Of a DNA stretch of 64,000 nucleotides, positions 26,112-34,785 are shown in pieces (positions within the stretch are counted from its first letter, which is position 1; every line of letters starts with the position of its first letter). Source of the DNA: Desulfovibrio oxyclinae DSM 11498 (lineage in GTDB: Bacteria > Desulfobacterota > Desulfovibrionia > Desulfovibrionales > Desulfovibrionaceae); contig NZ_AQXE01000003.1 in assembly GCF_000375485.1 (NCBI RefSeq), positions 204,065-268,064 of the forward strand, written 5' to 3'. The notes under the pieces were generated by a model. That model ran no database searches and was not told the origin of the DNA. It saw only the letters and a program-made list of their open reading frames with translations. The translations under genes were made by a program, and so were the position numbers.

Positions 26112-28130
26112 TCAGGTGTGCAGAAAGCTTTCCTCGGGCCGTCTGAGGGTTCCATGCCTGATGGCCGGGCCAAAGCCCACGCGGAAGAACATAACGGGAA
26201 CCGAGGCCAGAAAGCCGGGAAAGACCTCTTCCACAAGCGGCCACGACCGGGACAGGATATCCTGATGCCTGTTGCTGCCAAAAGAACTCTCTCCTTCAAG
26301 CAGCACGCGCAGCCGGAACAGCGCCGGAGCCGCTGCGGGCTGAAACTGTACCCCGTAATGCGCGAAACGAAGCCAGACACGCTGCAAGGCGCGGCCAGCA
26401 TCCAAAAAATTCTCGGGACTCCGGGCAGCCATGGAAATGAATCCCACACCGCCGGATTTGCGGATTCCCCGGGCGGAATGTGCGGCCACCGCCCGTGATG
26501 TGCCCAGCAGGTTGGCCGCACGCATGACGGACCAGCTCTTGGTGGCCCTCAGGAACAATTCGCCGGGCTTCCCAGCCTCCAGGTTCTTCAGAGGAAGACC
26601 GTCACGCGTGATGCGCTCTTCCTGCGGAGTGAAACGAATCATGGAGACAAGATGCTCATGCAATGAACGGTTCTCGCTGCGCAGCATGTCCAGCTGCATT
26701 ACGGATTTCGCAAAGGTCTCTATTCCTTTGCGATCATTGACCCAGCCAAGGCGAAGTCCGGAAAAACCGTTCAACGTCTCTGCGACGGCCTGCCAGACGC
26801 CGTCCGAAACGGGTTCGCTGGAATAATCCCTTCGGTTCGTGGTTCGCAGCCAGATGGCGTCGAGAAAGGAGTCGTCCGCGGGCTCATCCGAATGATGCAG
26901 ATCCATGCCGTACACGCAGTCCGCATCATTGTAGGGGAAATGCTCCAACTCCAGTTTGCGGCCGCAGGCGCGGGCGGCAACGGTCATATTCTCGGCAACG
27001 GCCCCGCAGGACATGAGAGACGCGGTCTGGGCGACATTGAAGAAACTATGGTCGGCATCCCTGTCCACGAAAAGATCGATCCGCCCGGGAGTCTTGCGGA
27101 ACCGCCATGGCTGGACATTGTCGCCAGACGGCGCACGGACCCCGGCGCGGATCAGGTAGTCCAGCACCGTCCCGTCGCCGCTGTCGGGGGGTGGCGAAGC
27201 GACGGGACGGTTGCCGGTGGGACGGGGAGATAGCAGAAATTTCTTGAAAGCCCAGAGCTTGGCCTTCTGGAGCGCCCCCCGATTCCCCTTGAAAAGCCTT
27301 CCGCGCACCAGTTTACGCTTGTACGCATCGAACTGAAGATAATAGGGAACGGTCTTCACGCCCTTGCGTCCGAGGATGACGCGCATGGCTTCCATGGAGG
27401 CCAGAGCCGAACATAGTCCGCAGGCCAGTGCGGATGACGGTCCACGCTCGGCGTCTATATCCACTGCGTTCAGGTCGATATACCCGGCGTGGGTGGCCCG
27501 AGGAGAAAGTCCCATGGCAAATTTGAGCAGCCTGTCCCGCACCGGGGTCTCGTCTGAAATATCGAAGTATTCGTCGAACCCCATGCCTCCGGGCATGAAA
27601 ACCAGCACCGCCGAACTGAACCCCATGGGACCGGCCGTGATAACAGGTATCCCGAGTTCCTGAGCCCGCTTGAAAACCATGCGGCGCACATCGAAAACGA
27701 AAAAGTCCAGTCCATCCAGAACGACATCTGCGCCATCGAGAAAATCATCAAGGTTTTGGGTGGTTACCCCTTCAGGGAATGTCCGGAAATCCAGATGAGG
27801 ATTCACGTCCGTGGCTATCTTCACCATGGTGTCCAGTTTTTCCGAACCGAAGGATGCGGCGCTTGCGCCATACTGGCGGTTGACATTCACCGGGTTGAAT
27901 TCGTCCATGTCCGCAATGCTGAAAGCTCCCACCCCGCAACGGACCATGGACATGAGATGACTGCCGCCCACGCCACCAAGCCCTGCCACCGCCACGCGCG
28001 AGCGCATGAGTCGGTCCAGCTCGTTGGCGTTCACGAGGCCAAGATTCCGGGCAAAGGCCGCCGCATGGAATTCTTCGCGATTCTTCAGCCCGTAGCCGGA
28101 TATTTTCCGCAGCAATTCTTCACGGTTCAC
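26112..28130 (-). CDS. ThiF/E1-like adenylyltransferase fused to nitroreductase-like domain
   Basis: A 672-residue two-domain protein. The N-terminal half (about residues 1-290) is an E1/ThiF/MoeB-type adenylating domain with GLGGVGG (about 50), the acidic DMDEFNPVNVNRQYG segment (about 73) and later AGPMGF. It lacks the paired CXXC zinc motifs of MoeB. The C-terminal half (about 320-670) is nitroreductase-like, with the FMN-type segment RAGVRAPSGDNVQPWRF. E1 domains activate carboxyl groups with ATP and nitroreductases reduce or oxidise with flavin, so a modification of a peptide or acyl-amino acid is plausible but unproven. It is the last gene of the PilZ-FeeM operon. Confidence 0.82.
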   Translation of the reverse strand: MNREELLRKISGYGLKNREEFHAAAFARNLGLVNANELDRLMRSRVAVAGLGGVGGSHLMSMVRCGVGAFSIADMDEFNPVNVNRQYGASAASFGSEKLDTMVKIATDVNPHLDFRTFPEGVTTQNLDDFLDGADVVLDGLDFFVFDVRRMVFKRAQELGIPVITAGPMGFSSAVLVFMPGGMGFDEYFDISDETPVRDRLLKFAMGLSPRATHAGYIDLNAVDIDAERGPSSALACGLCSALASMEAMRVILGRKGVKTVPYYLQFDAYKRKLVRGRLFKGNRGALQKAKLWAFKKFLLSPRPTGNRPVASPPPDSGDGTVLDYLIRAGVRAPSGDNVQPWRFRKTPGRIDLFVDRDADHSFFNVAQTASLMSCGAVAENMTVAARACGRKLELEHFPYNDADCVYGMDLHHSDEPADDSFLDAIWLRTTNRRDYSSEPVSDGVWQAVAETLNGFSGLRLGWVNDRKGIETFAKSVMQLDMLRSENRSLHEHLVSMIRFTPQEERITRDGLPLKNLEAGKPGELFLRATKSWSVMRAANLLGTSRAVAAHSARGIRKSGGVGFISMAARSPENFLDAGRALQRVWLRFAHYGVQFQPAAAPALFRLRVLLEGESSFGSNRHQDILSRSWPLVEEVFPGFLASVPVMFFRVGFGPAIRHGTLRRPEESFLHT

Positions 28131-28157
28131 GATCGTCCCCCGACGTTCGGTTCTGCA

Positions 28158-29066
28158 TTAATGCCCGATTTTCCCCTTTCCTCCGATGGCCTGAGGATAC
28201 AGATACGCAAGGACCTGCAGCTGCTCTTCGTTCAACCCGCTCAGGACATGGGGACGTTGATCCAGAAAATACTGCACGGTGGATTGTTCCAGCGGCTTAT
28301 CGTTGCCCACTGAATACTTCATGCTCGGATCCATGACCGCGTTCTTCATTTTGACGAAGAAAGACAGAAGGTCCGTGTCGAAGTCGGCATCACCGTATGC
28401 GTCGCGCATCCTCTGGTCATACGTGTGCACGTCGGCGTGAAGGGCCACGGCGGGCGCTCCCACTCCGGCATACATCCGCTCTTCCGCCAGTTGGTCGAAA
28501 AGGAAAATCTCCTTATAGAACCGGACGTGCTTCGGGTTGACCATGATGCACACGTCATCAAGCTCAACAAGGTGAGCGTAATTGAACAGCGCCTTTGCGA
28601 GATATACGACCAGATTGGCGCCCCGGCGACTTTTGGGGGTGGCCAGGGCACCTACTTCGGCAACCTGACGTCCCTTGGCGCGCAAAGCGTCGATCTCAGG
28701 CTTGTAGACAGCGTCCATGGGCAGACCGAACACTCGCGTATCCTTGTACAGGCTCATGGTGGATATGACCTTCAGGTAGGTCTTGAAAATGAAAACGGAA
28801 GTGGTAGGCAGCAGGCTGTGCACACTGTAGAGCATCCCTGTCGGCTCCGGGTTGGGCACATAACCGGCATCATTATACTCCGTGTAAACGATCCGGAAGG
28901 CCTGTTTCAGCTCGTCCAGAGTTTCCCCGATCTTGATACTCGGGCGGTCGATGCTATCAAGGTTGTCCCTGACCAGCGCCGAACGTCTGATCCGGATGGT
29001 ACGTCGTTGCTCAAGTCCGTTGAACGGCGGCTTCCCGACCTTTCCTTCCTTTGCTGCCATTACCAT
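28158..29066 (-). CDS. FeeM-like N-acyl amino acid synthase / PEP-CTERM-associated acyltransferase
   Basis: A 302-residue acyltransferase of the GNAT/autoinducer-synthase fold. The segment AFRIVYTEYNDAGYVP (about residue 58) matches the FeeM start of the fold; EVGALATPKSRRG (about 135) and NPKHVRFYKEI (about 175) follow. FeeM-type enzymes join long-chain acyl groups from acyl carrier protein to amino acids, and a link of this family with exosortase loci is known. I chose the ATG at 29066, preceded by AGGTGG, because it lies just after the PilZ stop; a longer frame overlaps that gene. The acyl product is unknown. Confidence 0.82.
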   Translation of the reverse strand: MVMAAKEGKVGKPPFNGLEQRRTIRIRRSALVRDNLDSIDRPSIKIGETLDELKQAFRIVYTEYNDAGYVPNPEPTGMLYSVHSLLPTTSVFIFKTYLKVISTMSLYKDTRVFGLPMDAVYKPEIDALRAKGRQVAEVGALATPKSRRGANLVVYLAKALFNYAHLVELDDVCIMVNPKHVRFYKEIFLFDQLAEERMYAGVGAPAVALHADVHTYDQRMRDAYGDADFDTDLLSFFVKMKNAVMDPSMKYSVGNDKPLEQSTVQYFLDQRPHVLSGLNEEQLQVLAYLYPQAIGGKGKIGH

Positions 29067-29092
29067 TGCCACCCACCTGTACTGATCATGTT

Positions 29093-29581
29093 TCACCCTT
29101 CCATATAGTTTGCCAGCATTTCGATCGGCCTTGAGTCGGAGGTGTCGAATCCTCCGCCCATGCTTACGCCGTTGGACACGTTGCTCCATGTCTTTCGGCA
29201 GTAGAAGGAGACTGTCTGATAGGTCTCCGGAATGGTGAACACCACTTCAAAATACGATACGCCCGACAGCCTGTCCGCAAACCCCATATCGAGGTTATGA
29301 AAGGAAATTCTCATGCCCCCCTTGGAAATATCCTTGATGGTGACCGGCAGACTGTGCACTCCCCTGTCGGGGATATTTACACAGGATACCGCAGGAATTG
29401 ACACTTCCAACCTTGGATACGCCCGTCTTTCGTCGCCCACTTTGTCCTTCATCTCCCCCTTGTCCCTGAGGTAGCTGAGAACTATTTCTCTTACACAGTC
29501 TTCGGGAGGGCGTTTATTCCCCTGTGCGACAGCCTGCAAAGCCTGATATTCCGTAGGGTTCATATCAAAACACACTTTCAC
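29093..29581 (-). CDS. PilZ domain protein (c-di-GMP receptor), FeeM operon
   Basis: A 162-residue protein. The PilZ c-di-GMP signature is present: RRAYPR (RxxxR, about residue 54) and DISKGG (DxSxxG, about 87), followed by the beta-barrel pattern. A short helical N-terminus with EYQALQAVAQGNK precedes it. It is the first gene of a three-gene minus-strand operon with the FeeM-like synthase and the ThiF-nitroreductase fusion, behind a sigma-54 type promoter. It could tie acyl-amino acid synthesis to c-di-GMP levels. Confidence 0.87.
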   Translation of the reverse strand: MKVCFDMNPTEYQALQAVAQGNKRPPEDCVREIVLSYLRDKGEMKDKVGDERRAYPRLEVSIPAVSCVNIPDRGVHSLPVTIKDISKGGMRISFHNLDMGFADRLSGVSYFEVVFTIPETYQTVSFYCRKTWSNVSNGVSMGGGFDTSDSRPIEMLANYMEG

Positions 29582-29688
29582 GAAGAACCTCCTTTACCCT
29601 TGATCCCCTGACCGTCACAGCACCCGGGGATGCGCCAGCCTGCATTGTTGTCTTTTCCCGTATTCCGCCACCGGATTGTCATGGTTAT

Positions 29689-29705
29689 TGCTATTAACAT
29701 GCCAA
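29689..29705 (-). promoter_or_regulatory. Sigma-54 (-24/-12) promoter of PilZ-FeeM-ThiF operon
   Basis: On the minus strand the sequence reads TTGGCATGTTAATAGCA, with invariant GG and GC ten bases apart and the same TTGGCATGTT start as the prsT and exosortase promoters. It lies about 108 bases before the PilZ start codon. No copy of the inverted-repeat box was seen within about 200 bases upstream, so the activator may be the other NtrC-type protein (31904-33427). Confidence 0.7.
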
Positions 29706-29748
29706 TAAACAGCAGCGTTTTTTCAAGGGAAAGACTACAAGGACAATC

Positions 29749-31392
29749 ATGCAGATCACCTTTCAGGACATAGCTCTCAAACCAATGCCGAAGACGATCG
29801 CGCAGCTCGATCTCAGTAGAATATTTTCGCTTTTCAAGCGGTTTGAGTCCAACCACATTCCCTATCCTACCGCCGGGGGAGACTTTCAGTGCCTGTGCGC
29901 ATCCCAATTGGCAGCGCTGGCAATCTGCAATGCGCCGCTGGACATTGAGCAGGCCCTCAAGCCTCATGTGAAAAAAGTCCGGCCGGCCGACCTGGTGGAG
30001 AGCCATCTCACGGAAGGATCCCAGTTGCCCGAACTGTTCGTGGTGGAAGACGGCCGACGCCCCGTGGGCTGGACAAACCTGAAACGCGTGCTCGTGAACA
30101 CGCTACTGTGGTCAAGTCCCCGTCTTGATGAAGTTTTCTCGCCCCATAAGGGGGTCATCGTTTCGGAAACGGATTCTGTCTACGAGGCACATCGCAAGCT
30201 GCTCATGAACCATGCCGAAAGCGCCATCGTAACCGGTGGCCGTTACGTGCGGGGGATCATATTGGATCGCGACATCAGCAAGCTGGTGCAGGACGGAAGG
30301 GACATCTGGAATCTCAAGATTCGCAAGGCCATGCGCGAGGTTCCCGTACTGGGATCGTGGGTGCTGCTCAAGGATGCCTATACCGCCTGCATGAGAAACG
30401 ACACCGACAGGGTTATCGTCAGCGACGCCGACGGCACCCCTATGGGCACAGCCACACTGGGTGACATCGTGAACGCTCTCGGCATCCGCGCCCAGATTCC
30501 GCAAAATGCGGACGGCGAATCCATCACCAGCCCGGGCCTTTATGAAGCGGCATTCATGGACACCGTACTGAGCCAATCCATGCAAACCGGAATAATCGGA
30601 CTCAACGACCGGCTTCGCGTGGTGTACTACAATGCGACACTGCAACACCTGTTGGACAAGTCCAACCGCATCCGGGTCGGGGCCGACGTGGAGGCGATAT
30701 CCCGATGCTGCGGCAGTTCAAGGCACAAGGTCTTGACCATGATCGAACGGGCAAGAAACGGCGATGAGCAGATATTCACCTCGTGGCGCGAGCAGAACGG
30801 AAGCCAGCGGCTCATGCAGTGCCGAATAAACGCGGTTCGGATAACCCACCGGACCATAGGGTACGTGCTTGCGGTCCAGGACATCACTTCACGGCACAAC
30901 ACGGAAACAAACATCAGAAAGTTGGCATATTACGACAGCCTGACCAGTCTGCCGAACAGGCATCTTTTCGAGGAACGGTTCGTTTCCGAGCTGAACAAGG
31001 CCCAGCGTCACGGAACCAAGCTGGCGGTGATGATGATGGACCTGAACGGATTCAAGGATATCAATGACCGGTTCGGACACTTCGCAGGCGACACGCTGTT
31101 GCGTGAACAGGGATTGCGGATGCTGGACACCGTTCGCGAGTCCGACACCGTAGCCCGCTTCGGCGGTGACGAGTTCATGTTCCTTTTCCCGGAAGTCACG
31201 GACAGGGGGAGCGCGGAAAAGGTCGCGGCAAAACTGATGAGAGCCGTGGAGCAGCCCGTGGTGCTTGGCGAGGAAAGGGTCACCATCAGCGCCTCGATAG
31301 GCACAGCGATTTACCCGGATGACGGAGTGGATTTCCGCACGCTCATGGACCGTGCGGACTCGGAGATGTATTTCAACAAGCGCTCCAACTGA
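29749..31392 (+). CDS. Diguanylate cyclase with CBS pair, PAS and GGDEF domains
   Basis: A 547-residue signalling protein with a unique N-terminal part (about residues 1-120), two CBS repeats (about 120-250) and a PAS domain (about 275-385). A GGDEF domain with an intact GGDEF active site follows (about 390-547). An RxxD product-inhibition site (RESD) lies five residues before GGDEF. It should make c-di-GMP from two GTP, with CBS (adenylate) and PAS inputs. AAGGA precedes the ATG. It is divergent from one PilZ gene and convergent with another, which suggests a local c-di-GMP circuit for EPS and surface proteins. No EAL domain is present. Confidence 0.92.
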   Translation: MQITFQDIALKPMPKTIAQLDLSRIFSLFKRFESNHIPYPTAGGDFQCLCASQLAALAICNAPLDIEQALKPHVKKVRPADLVESHLTEGSQLPELFVVEDGRRPVGWTNLKRVLVNTLLWSSPRLDEVFSPHKGVIVSETDSVYEAHRKLLMNHAESAIVTGGRYVRGIILDRDISKLVQDGRDIWNLKIRKAMREVPVLGSWVLLKDAYTACMRNDTDRVIVSDADGTPMGTATLGDIVNALGIRAQIPQNADGESITSPGLYEAAFMDTVLSQSMQTGIIGLNDRLRVVYYNATLQHLLDKSNRIRVGADVEAISRCCGSSRHKVLTMIERARNGDEQIFTSWREQNGSQRLMQCRINAVRITHRTIGYVLAVQDITSRHNTETNIRKLAYYDSLTSLPNRHLFEERFVSELNKAQRHGTKLAVMMMDLNGFKDINDRFGHFAGDTLLREQGLRMLDTVRESDTVARFGGDEFMFLFPEVTDRGSAEKVAAKLMRAVEQPVVLGEERVTISASIGTAIYPDDGVDFRTLMDRADSEMYFNKRSN

Positions 31393-31393
31393 G

Positions 31394-31864
31394 CTACATT
31401 ATGTATCGCCCGGCCTGCTTTCCGTCGAAGACGGCACCCACGATGACCTGCGAACTCAGCTCCATGCGTGCGGGGCTGCAATCGAGTACCACCGGATTTT
31501 TTTCACCGGGGATAACGAAAATCAGGTTGAAATGCTCTATTGACTCAAGCATGTCGAGATACACGTGGCCCTTGTCACGAATCTCAAGGAGCACGCCCGA
31601 AAGCGAGATATTTTTTATCATGGCCGGCAGGCACACGATTTCTCCCTCGCTGCTGAAGATCTGCACAACCGCCTGCTGAGAAACCTCATAGCGAGTTCCC
31701 TGCCGCCGGCCCTCGTTGTCGAACGAAGGATCTTCCCGCATCACTGATCGTATCAGCCGCAAGACTGCGTCAGACACATTGCGACCAGCATCACCCTTTG
31801 CGTCAAGGGCAATATCCAGTAGTTGACTATAGCGTTTTTCCGTTCCGGAGATGGGCATCTTCAC
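31394..31864 (-). CDS. PilZ domain protein
   Basis: A 156-residue protein. The PilZ motifs are RRQGTRYE (about residue 53) and NISLSG (about 85), the latter a variant of D/NxSxxG. A helical N-terminus (RNVSDAVLRLIRSVM) precedes the barrel. Its stop lies two bases from that of the diguanylate cyclase on the other strand. It follows the sigma-54 activator gene by 39 bases and may be co-transcribed with it. Its N-terminus differs from the other PilZ protein, so the two are not simple duplicates. Confidence 0.85.
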   Translation of the reverse strand: MKMPISGTEKRYSQLLDIALDAKGDAGRNVSDAVLRLIRSVMREDPSFDNEGRRQGTRYEVSQQAVVQIFSSEGEIVCLPAMIKNISLSGVLLEIRDKGHVYLDMLESIEHFNLIFVIPGEKNPVVLDCSPARMELSSQVIVGAVFDGKQAGRYIM

Positions 31865-31903
31865 CTCTGCAGAGCCCCGTCCGGACTCCTGCCATGCTGA
31901 TTG

Positions 31904-33427
31904 TTACGCCCGAAGCGACAGATTGTGCTTCTGCAAAAGCTCATAAAGCCTTGTCCGCGAAAGTCCCGAGATGCGGCAGGCCTTCTTCACCGAGTTTTCG
32001 CTCACCACCGCAAGGTGCCTGAGGTAGGTTTCCTCCACCTGGTTGATGGCGTTTTTCCTGTAATGCTTCAAATCCGGAAAATCCGGAGCGTTATCCACCG
32101 GCAAGGCCTGCAGTTCAAGGCTTTCGACCTCGCCATTCCAACCGCCGATGTTTCCGTTACCGTTGCCGTTGCCGTTGTCACCGGATTCGGCAGCTTCCGG
32201 AGCTTCATCGGCGACCATCTCGGCCTGAGGCATCCCGGCAATCATGCCGCCCTTGTCTTCCGCCTCCACGACAACCTTTCTTGACCGCAGGTTCTGCGGC
32301 AGATGGAAGAACGTCAGTTCATCCTCATAGACTGCCTTGTAGACCGAGACGCGAATCACATTCACGAATTCACGCACGTTCCCCGGCCACTCATAGTAGT
32401 AAAGGGCCTCCATGAAGGAACTGCCTATCTTGAGCGGCTTCCTGCCAAGCTCCTTGCAGATACTCTTGACGTAATTCTTGGCAAGCAGTTTGATGTCGCC
32501 GTTTCGGCTGCGAAGCGGCGGAAGCTCTATGGAAAACGTCTTGAGTCTGTAATACAGGTCACGCCTGAACAGGCCCTTCTCAACCATTTCATAAAGATTA
32601 CAGTTCGTTGCAGCCACAAGACGGAAGTCCACATTGACCTCTTTCGAGGAACTGAGAGGACGGAACGTCTTCTCCTGAAGCACCCGCAGAAGGGACTTCT
32701 GAACATTCAGGGACAGGTCACCGATCTCATCAAGGAAAAGGGTGCCCTTGTGAGCATGTTCGAAAAGGCCTTTCTTGGTCCTGTCCGCGCCGGTAAAAGC
32801 GCCCCTGTCATGACCGAAGAGCAGGCTTTCGGCCAGATTGTCCGGCAGATTGGTGCAGTCCACCACCACGTAGCGGTTTTCCGCACGTGCGCTGTTGCGA
32901 TGCAGAGCCCGGGCGAAAAGTTCCTTGCCCGTTCCGGTTTCACCGGTAATGAGCAGGTTGCCTTCCATACGGGCGGCAAGCCCCATCTGCTCGATGCAGC
33001 GGTTGAGCCTGCTGCTTTCACCGATAATGCCGCTGTGCTCAATGGCCGGACGAATGGCGGCTTTATCCTTCTGGCGGAGCAGGCTGTCTATGACTTCATA
33101 GAGCCGCCCTTTCTCAATGGGTTTGAGAATGTAGTCCTGCACCCCAGAGTCGAACGCCTTCTCGATACACCGCGGGTCGGAGTGACCGCTGAGAATCACG
33201 ATGGCGCACTCGGGGTTGGCCTCCAAAACCATGGGAACGTGATCCACTCCGTTCCCCTCCGGAAGCATCACGTCGAGAAACACGATATCCACCGGATATT
33301 GACGGATATGTTTGATCCCCGAGGTAATGGAACCGAAAGCCTCACAGATGTGTCCCATCGATTCAGACCAGTGTGAAACGAGTCGTCTGATCGACGGGTC
33401 ATCGTCGATTACAAGGATGCGACCCAA
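31904..33427 (-). CDS. NtrC-family sigma-54 response regulator
   Basis: A 507-residue activator. The receiver domain (phosphorylation Asp in VFLDVMLPEGN, about residue 52) precedes an AAA+ domain with Walker A GETGTGKE (about 168), GAFTGA and LFLDEIGD. A Fis-type helix-turn-helix closes the protein (CRISGLSRTRLYELLQKH). Between AAA+ and DNA-binding domains is an atypical linker of about 80 residues with an alternating Gly-Asn run. No partner kinase is next to it. It may control the PilZ/FeeM or EPS promoters; it is distinct from PrsR. Confidence 0.9.
   Translation of the reverse strand: MGRILVIDDDPSIRRLVSHWSESMGHICEAFGSITSGIKHIRQYPVDIVFLDVMLPEGNGVDHVPMVLEANPECAIVILSGHSDPRCIEKAFDSGVQDYILKPIEKGRLYEVIDSLLRQKDKAAIRPAIEHSGIIGESSRLNRCIEQMGLAARMEGNLLITGETGTGKELFARALHRNSARAENRYVVVDCTNLPDNLAESLLFGHDRGAFTGADRTKKGLFEHAHKGTLFLDEIGDLSLNVQKSLLRVLQEKTFRPLSSSKEVNVDFRLVAATNCNLYEMVEKGLFRRDLYYRLKTFSIELPPLRSRNGDIKLLAKNYVKSICKELGRKPLKIGSSFMEALYYYEWPGNVREFVNVIRVSVYKAVYEDELTFFHLPQNLRSRKVVVEAEDKGGMIAGMPQAEMVADEAPEAAESGDNGNGNGNGNIGGWNGEVESLELQALPVDNAPDFPDLKHYRKNAINQVEETYLRHLAVVSENSVKKACRISGLSRTRLYELLQKHNLSLRA
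32151..32180. repeat. Hexanucleotide repeat in the linker of the sigma-54 regulator
   Basis: The plus strand has four near-identical units of GTTGCC/GTTACC type in a row (CCGTTACCGTTGCCGTTGCC and continuing). They encode the alternating Gly-Asn stretch of the regulator. A six-base unit would change length without a frameshift, so it could vary between strains. Confidence 0.6.
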
Positions 33428-33880
33428 ACCGTTCCCCCTCTCGAAAACAATTAACGGTCTGGCGAATTGATCACCGTTCCGTGCGCAAAAAAGCTGACCG
33501 ATCTCACCTACAGGCTTCTATCCCCCAAAGTCCATAGGACATTTCCCTATTTTCCTTCCATATGAAACATGCGAACTACTACTATATACGCATTACAACG
33601 AAAAAGTCACCATCATATTATTTTTAAACTGCACATTGTAAAAACCATCGACACCGCATTAAAACCAAAATCAATATCAGATTCACAAAGTAAAAGACTA
33701 TTCACTTTTTGAAACCACCCACACAACACCACTAATCATTAACAATTCACCATTTCAAAAAAACACGTGAAACCAATCTTCGATCGATTTTCTAGACTTT
33801 TGCGAGAAACCATCTTTGAAACCATCAACCTTTACGGCTAACAAGAAGGCCTCCTGCATTACCTATAGCGAAGCCGGAAA
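33428..33880. other. 453-base A/T-rich intergenic region
   Basis: This region lies upstream of the sigma-54 regulator gene and downstream of the 11-gene EPS operon. It is clearly richer in A/T than the rest of the window, especially 33540-33830. I see no clear coding frame, no -24/-12 promoter and no inverted-repeat box. A 183-base plus-strand frame runs on into the acyltransferase gene in the wrong orientation and is rejected. It probably holds the regulator's promoter. Confidence 0.5.
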
Positions 33881-33889
33881 TCAGGAGGC
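33849..33889 (-). terminator. Possible terminator of the 11-gene EPS operon
   Basis: A perfect 8-bp stem (GCCTCCTG / CAGGAGGC) with a 25-base loop overlaps the acyltransferase stop codon, and on the minus strand it is followed by CTTCTTGTT. The long loop and weak T-tract make this uncertain. Confidence 0.35.
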
Positions 33890-34720
33890 AAGACTGACGA
33901 CAAGCTCGTCGATACGGTTGGACAGACGTTTCAGCAGGACGGCCCCGGCTGCTGTGAGAAGAAACCCGGCAAGAAAGGAAACGGCGTATCCGGCGTGAAA
34001 AACCTTGGTGAACAGTATCAGCACCCCGCCGTGCAGAAGGAAGAATTCATAAGAATAATTCTGCACCGTAAACAGCAGCCCCGAAGAAGTGCTGAGAGAT
34101 GCGTGAAATGCTCCGCCCGAACGAAAACTCTCCTTGTCCAACCCGGTACTCGCCATCAGGCGTCGCAACAGGAACCCAAGCGCAAAGGCCACGAAGAAAT
34201 ACGGTGGAATGTCGAAAACAAGCAGAAACCACGCCCACACGACGGTTACGCCTACACGCAACACAACGCTTCTGAGAACGGCGATGACGAAAACATAGAG
34301 ATAGAAGCAGAGGATGGCGGAGACGAACCACGCGATGACGTACAGACTGTTGTCGATGAACAGGTTGCCCCCGGCCAGGAGCACGCCAATCTCGAACACA
34401 CCGACGTCCTTGTATCCGTACATCATATTGGCGGCCACGACTCCCACTACCACGATCCAGTACGGAATGTAGATGCGGCGAAGCCTGCGCATGAGCCATC
34501 CGACCGGGTTGCTGCGCGCGGAAGCCGCATAGAATCCTGACAAAAAGAGGAAAAAGGAAAACGCATAGAAGAGCGGCCTGTCACTGCCAAGGCCGTAGAG
34601 CGCATTGCAATGGAACACGAACACCAGCACGGTGGCCGTGATCCGCAACACGGAATTCACTGCGGAGGTCATTTCACGCACAGAAAGCTCTCCCTTGCAT
34701 TCAACACTCATAGTGGACAT
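33881..34720 (-). CDS. Membrane acyltransferase family 3 (short)
   Basis: A 279-residue polytopic protein with about eight membrane helices. It shows the acyltransferase-3 layout: an early FVFHCNALYG segment holding the usual catalytic His (about residue 37), an SFFLFLSGFY segment, and an RLRRIYIPYW segment after the third helix. Such enzymes O-acetylate or otherwise acylate polysaccharide residues at the inner membrane. It is shorter than typical members (about 330-380). It is the last gene of the EPS operon, next to a second member of the same family. Confidence 0.78.
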   Translation of the reverse strand: MSTMSVECKGELSVREMTSAVNSVLRITATVLVFVFHCNALYGLGSDRPLFYAFSFFLFLSGFYAASARSNPVGWLMRRLRRIYIPYWIVVVGVVAANMMYGYKDVGVFEIGVLLAGGNLFIDNSLYVIAWFVSAILCFYLYVFVIAVLRSVVLRVGVTVVWAWFLLVFDIPPYFFVAFALGFLLRRLMASTGLDKESFRSGGAFHASLSTSSGLLFTVQNYSYEFFLLHGGVLILFTKVFHAGYAVSFLAGFLLTAAGAVLLKRLSNRIDELVVSLAS

Positions 34721-34785
34721 TACCCGATTTCTCCCGGCGTTTCATGCACCAATTCTCCTTGGCCCTATTTTTCGCATCACCCGCA

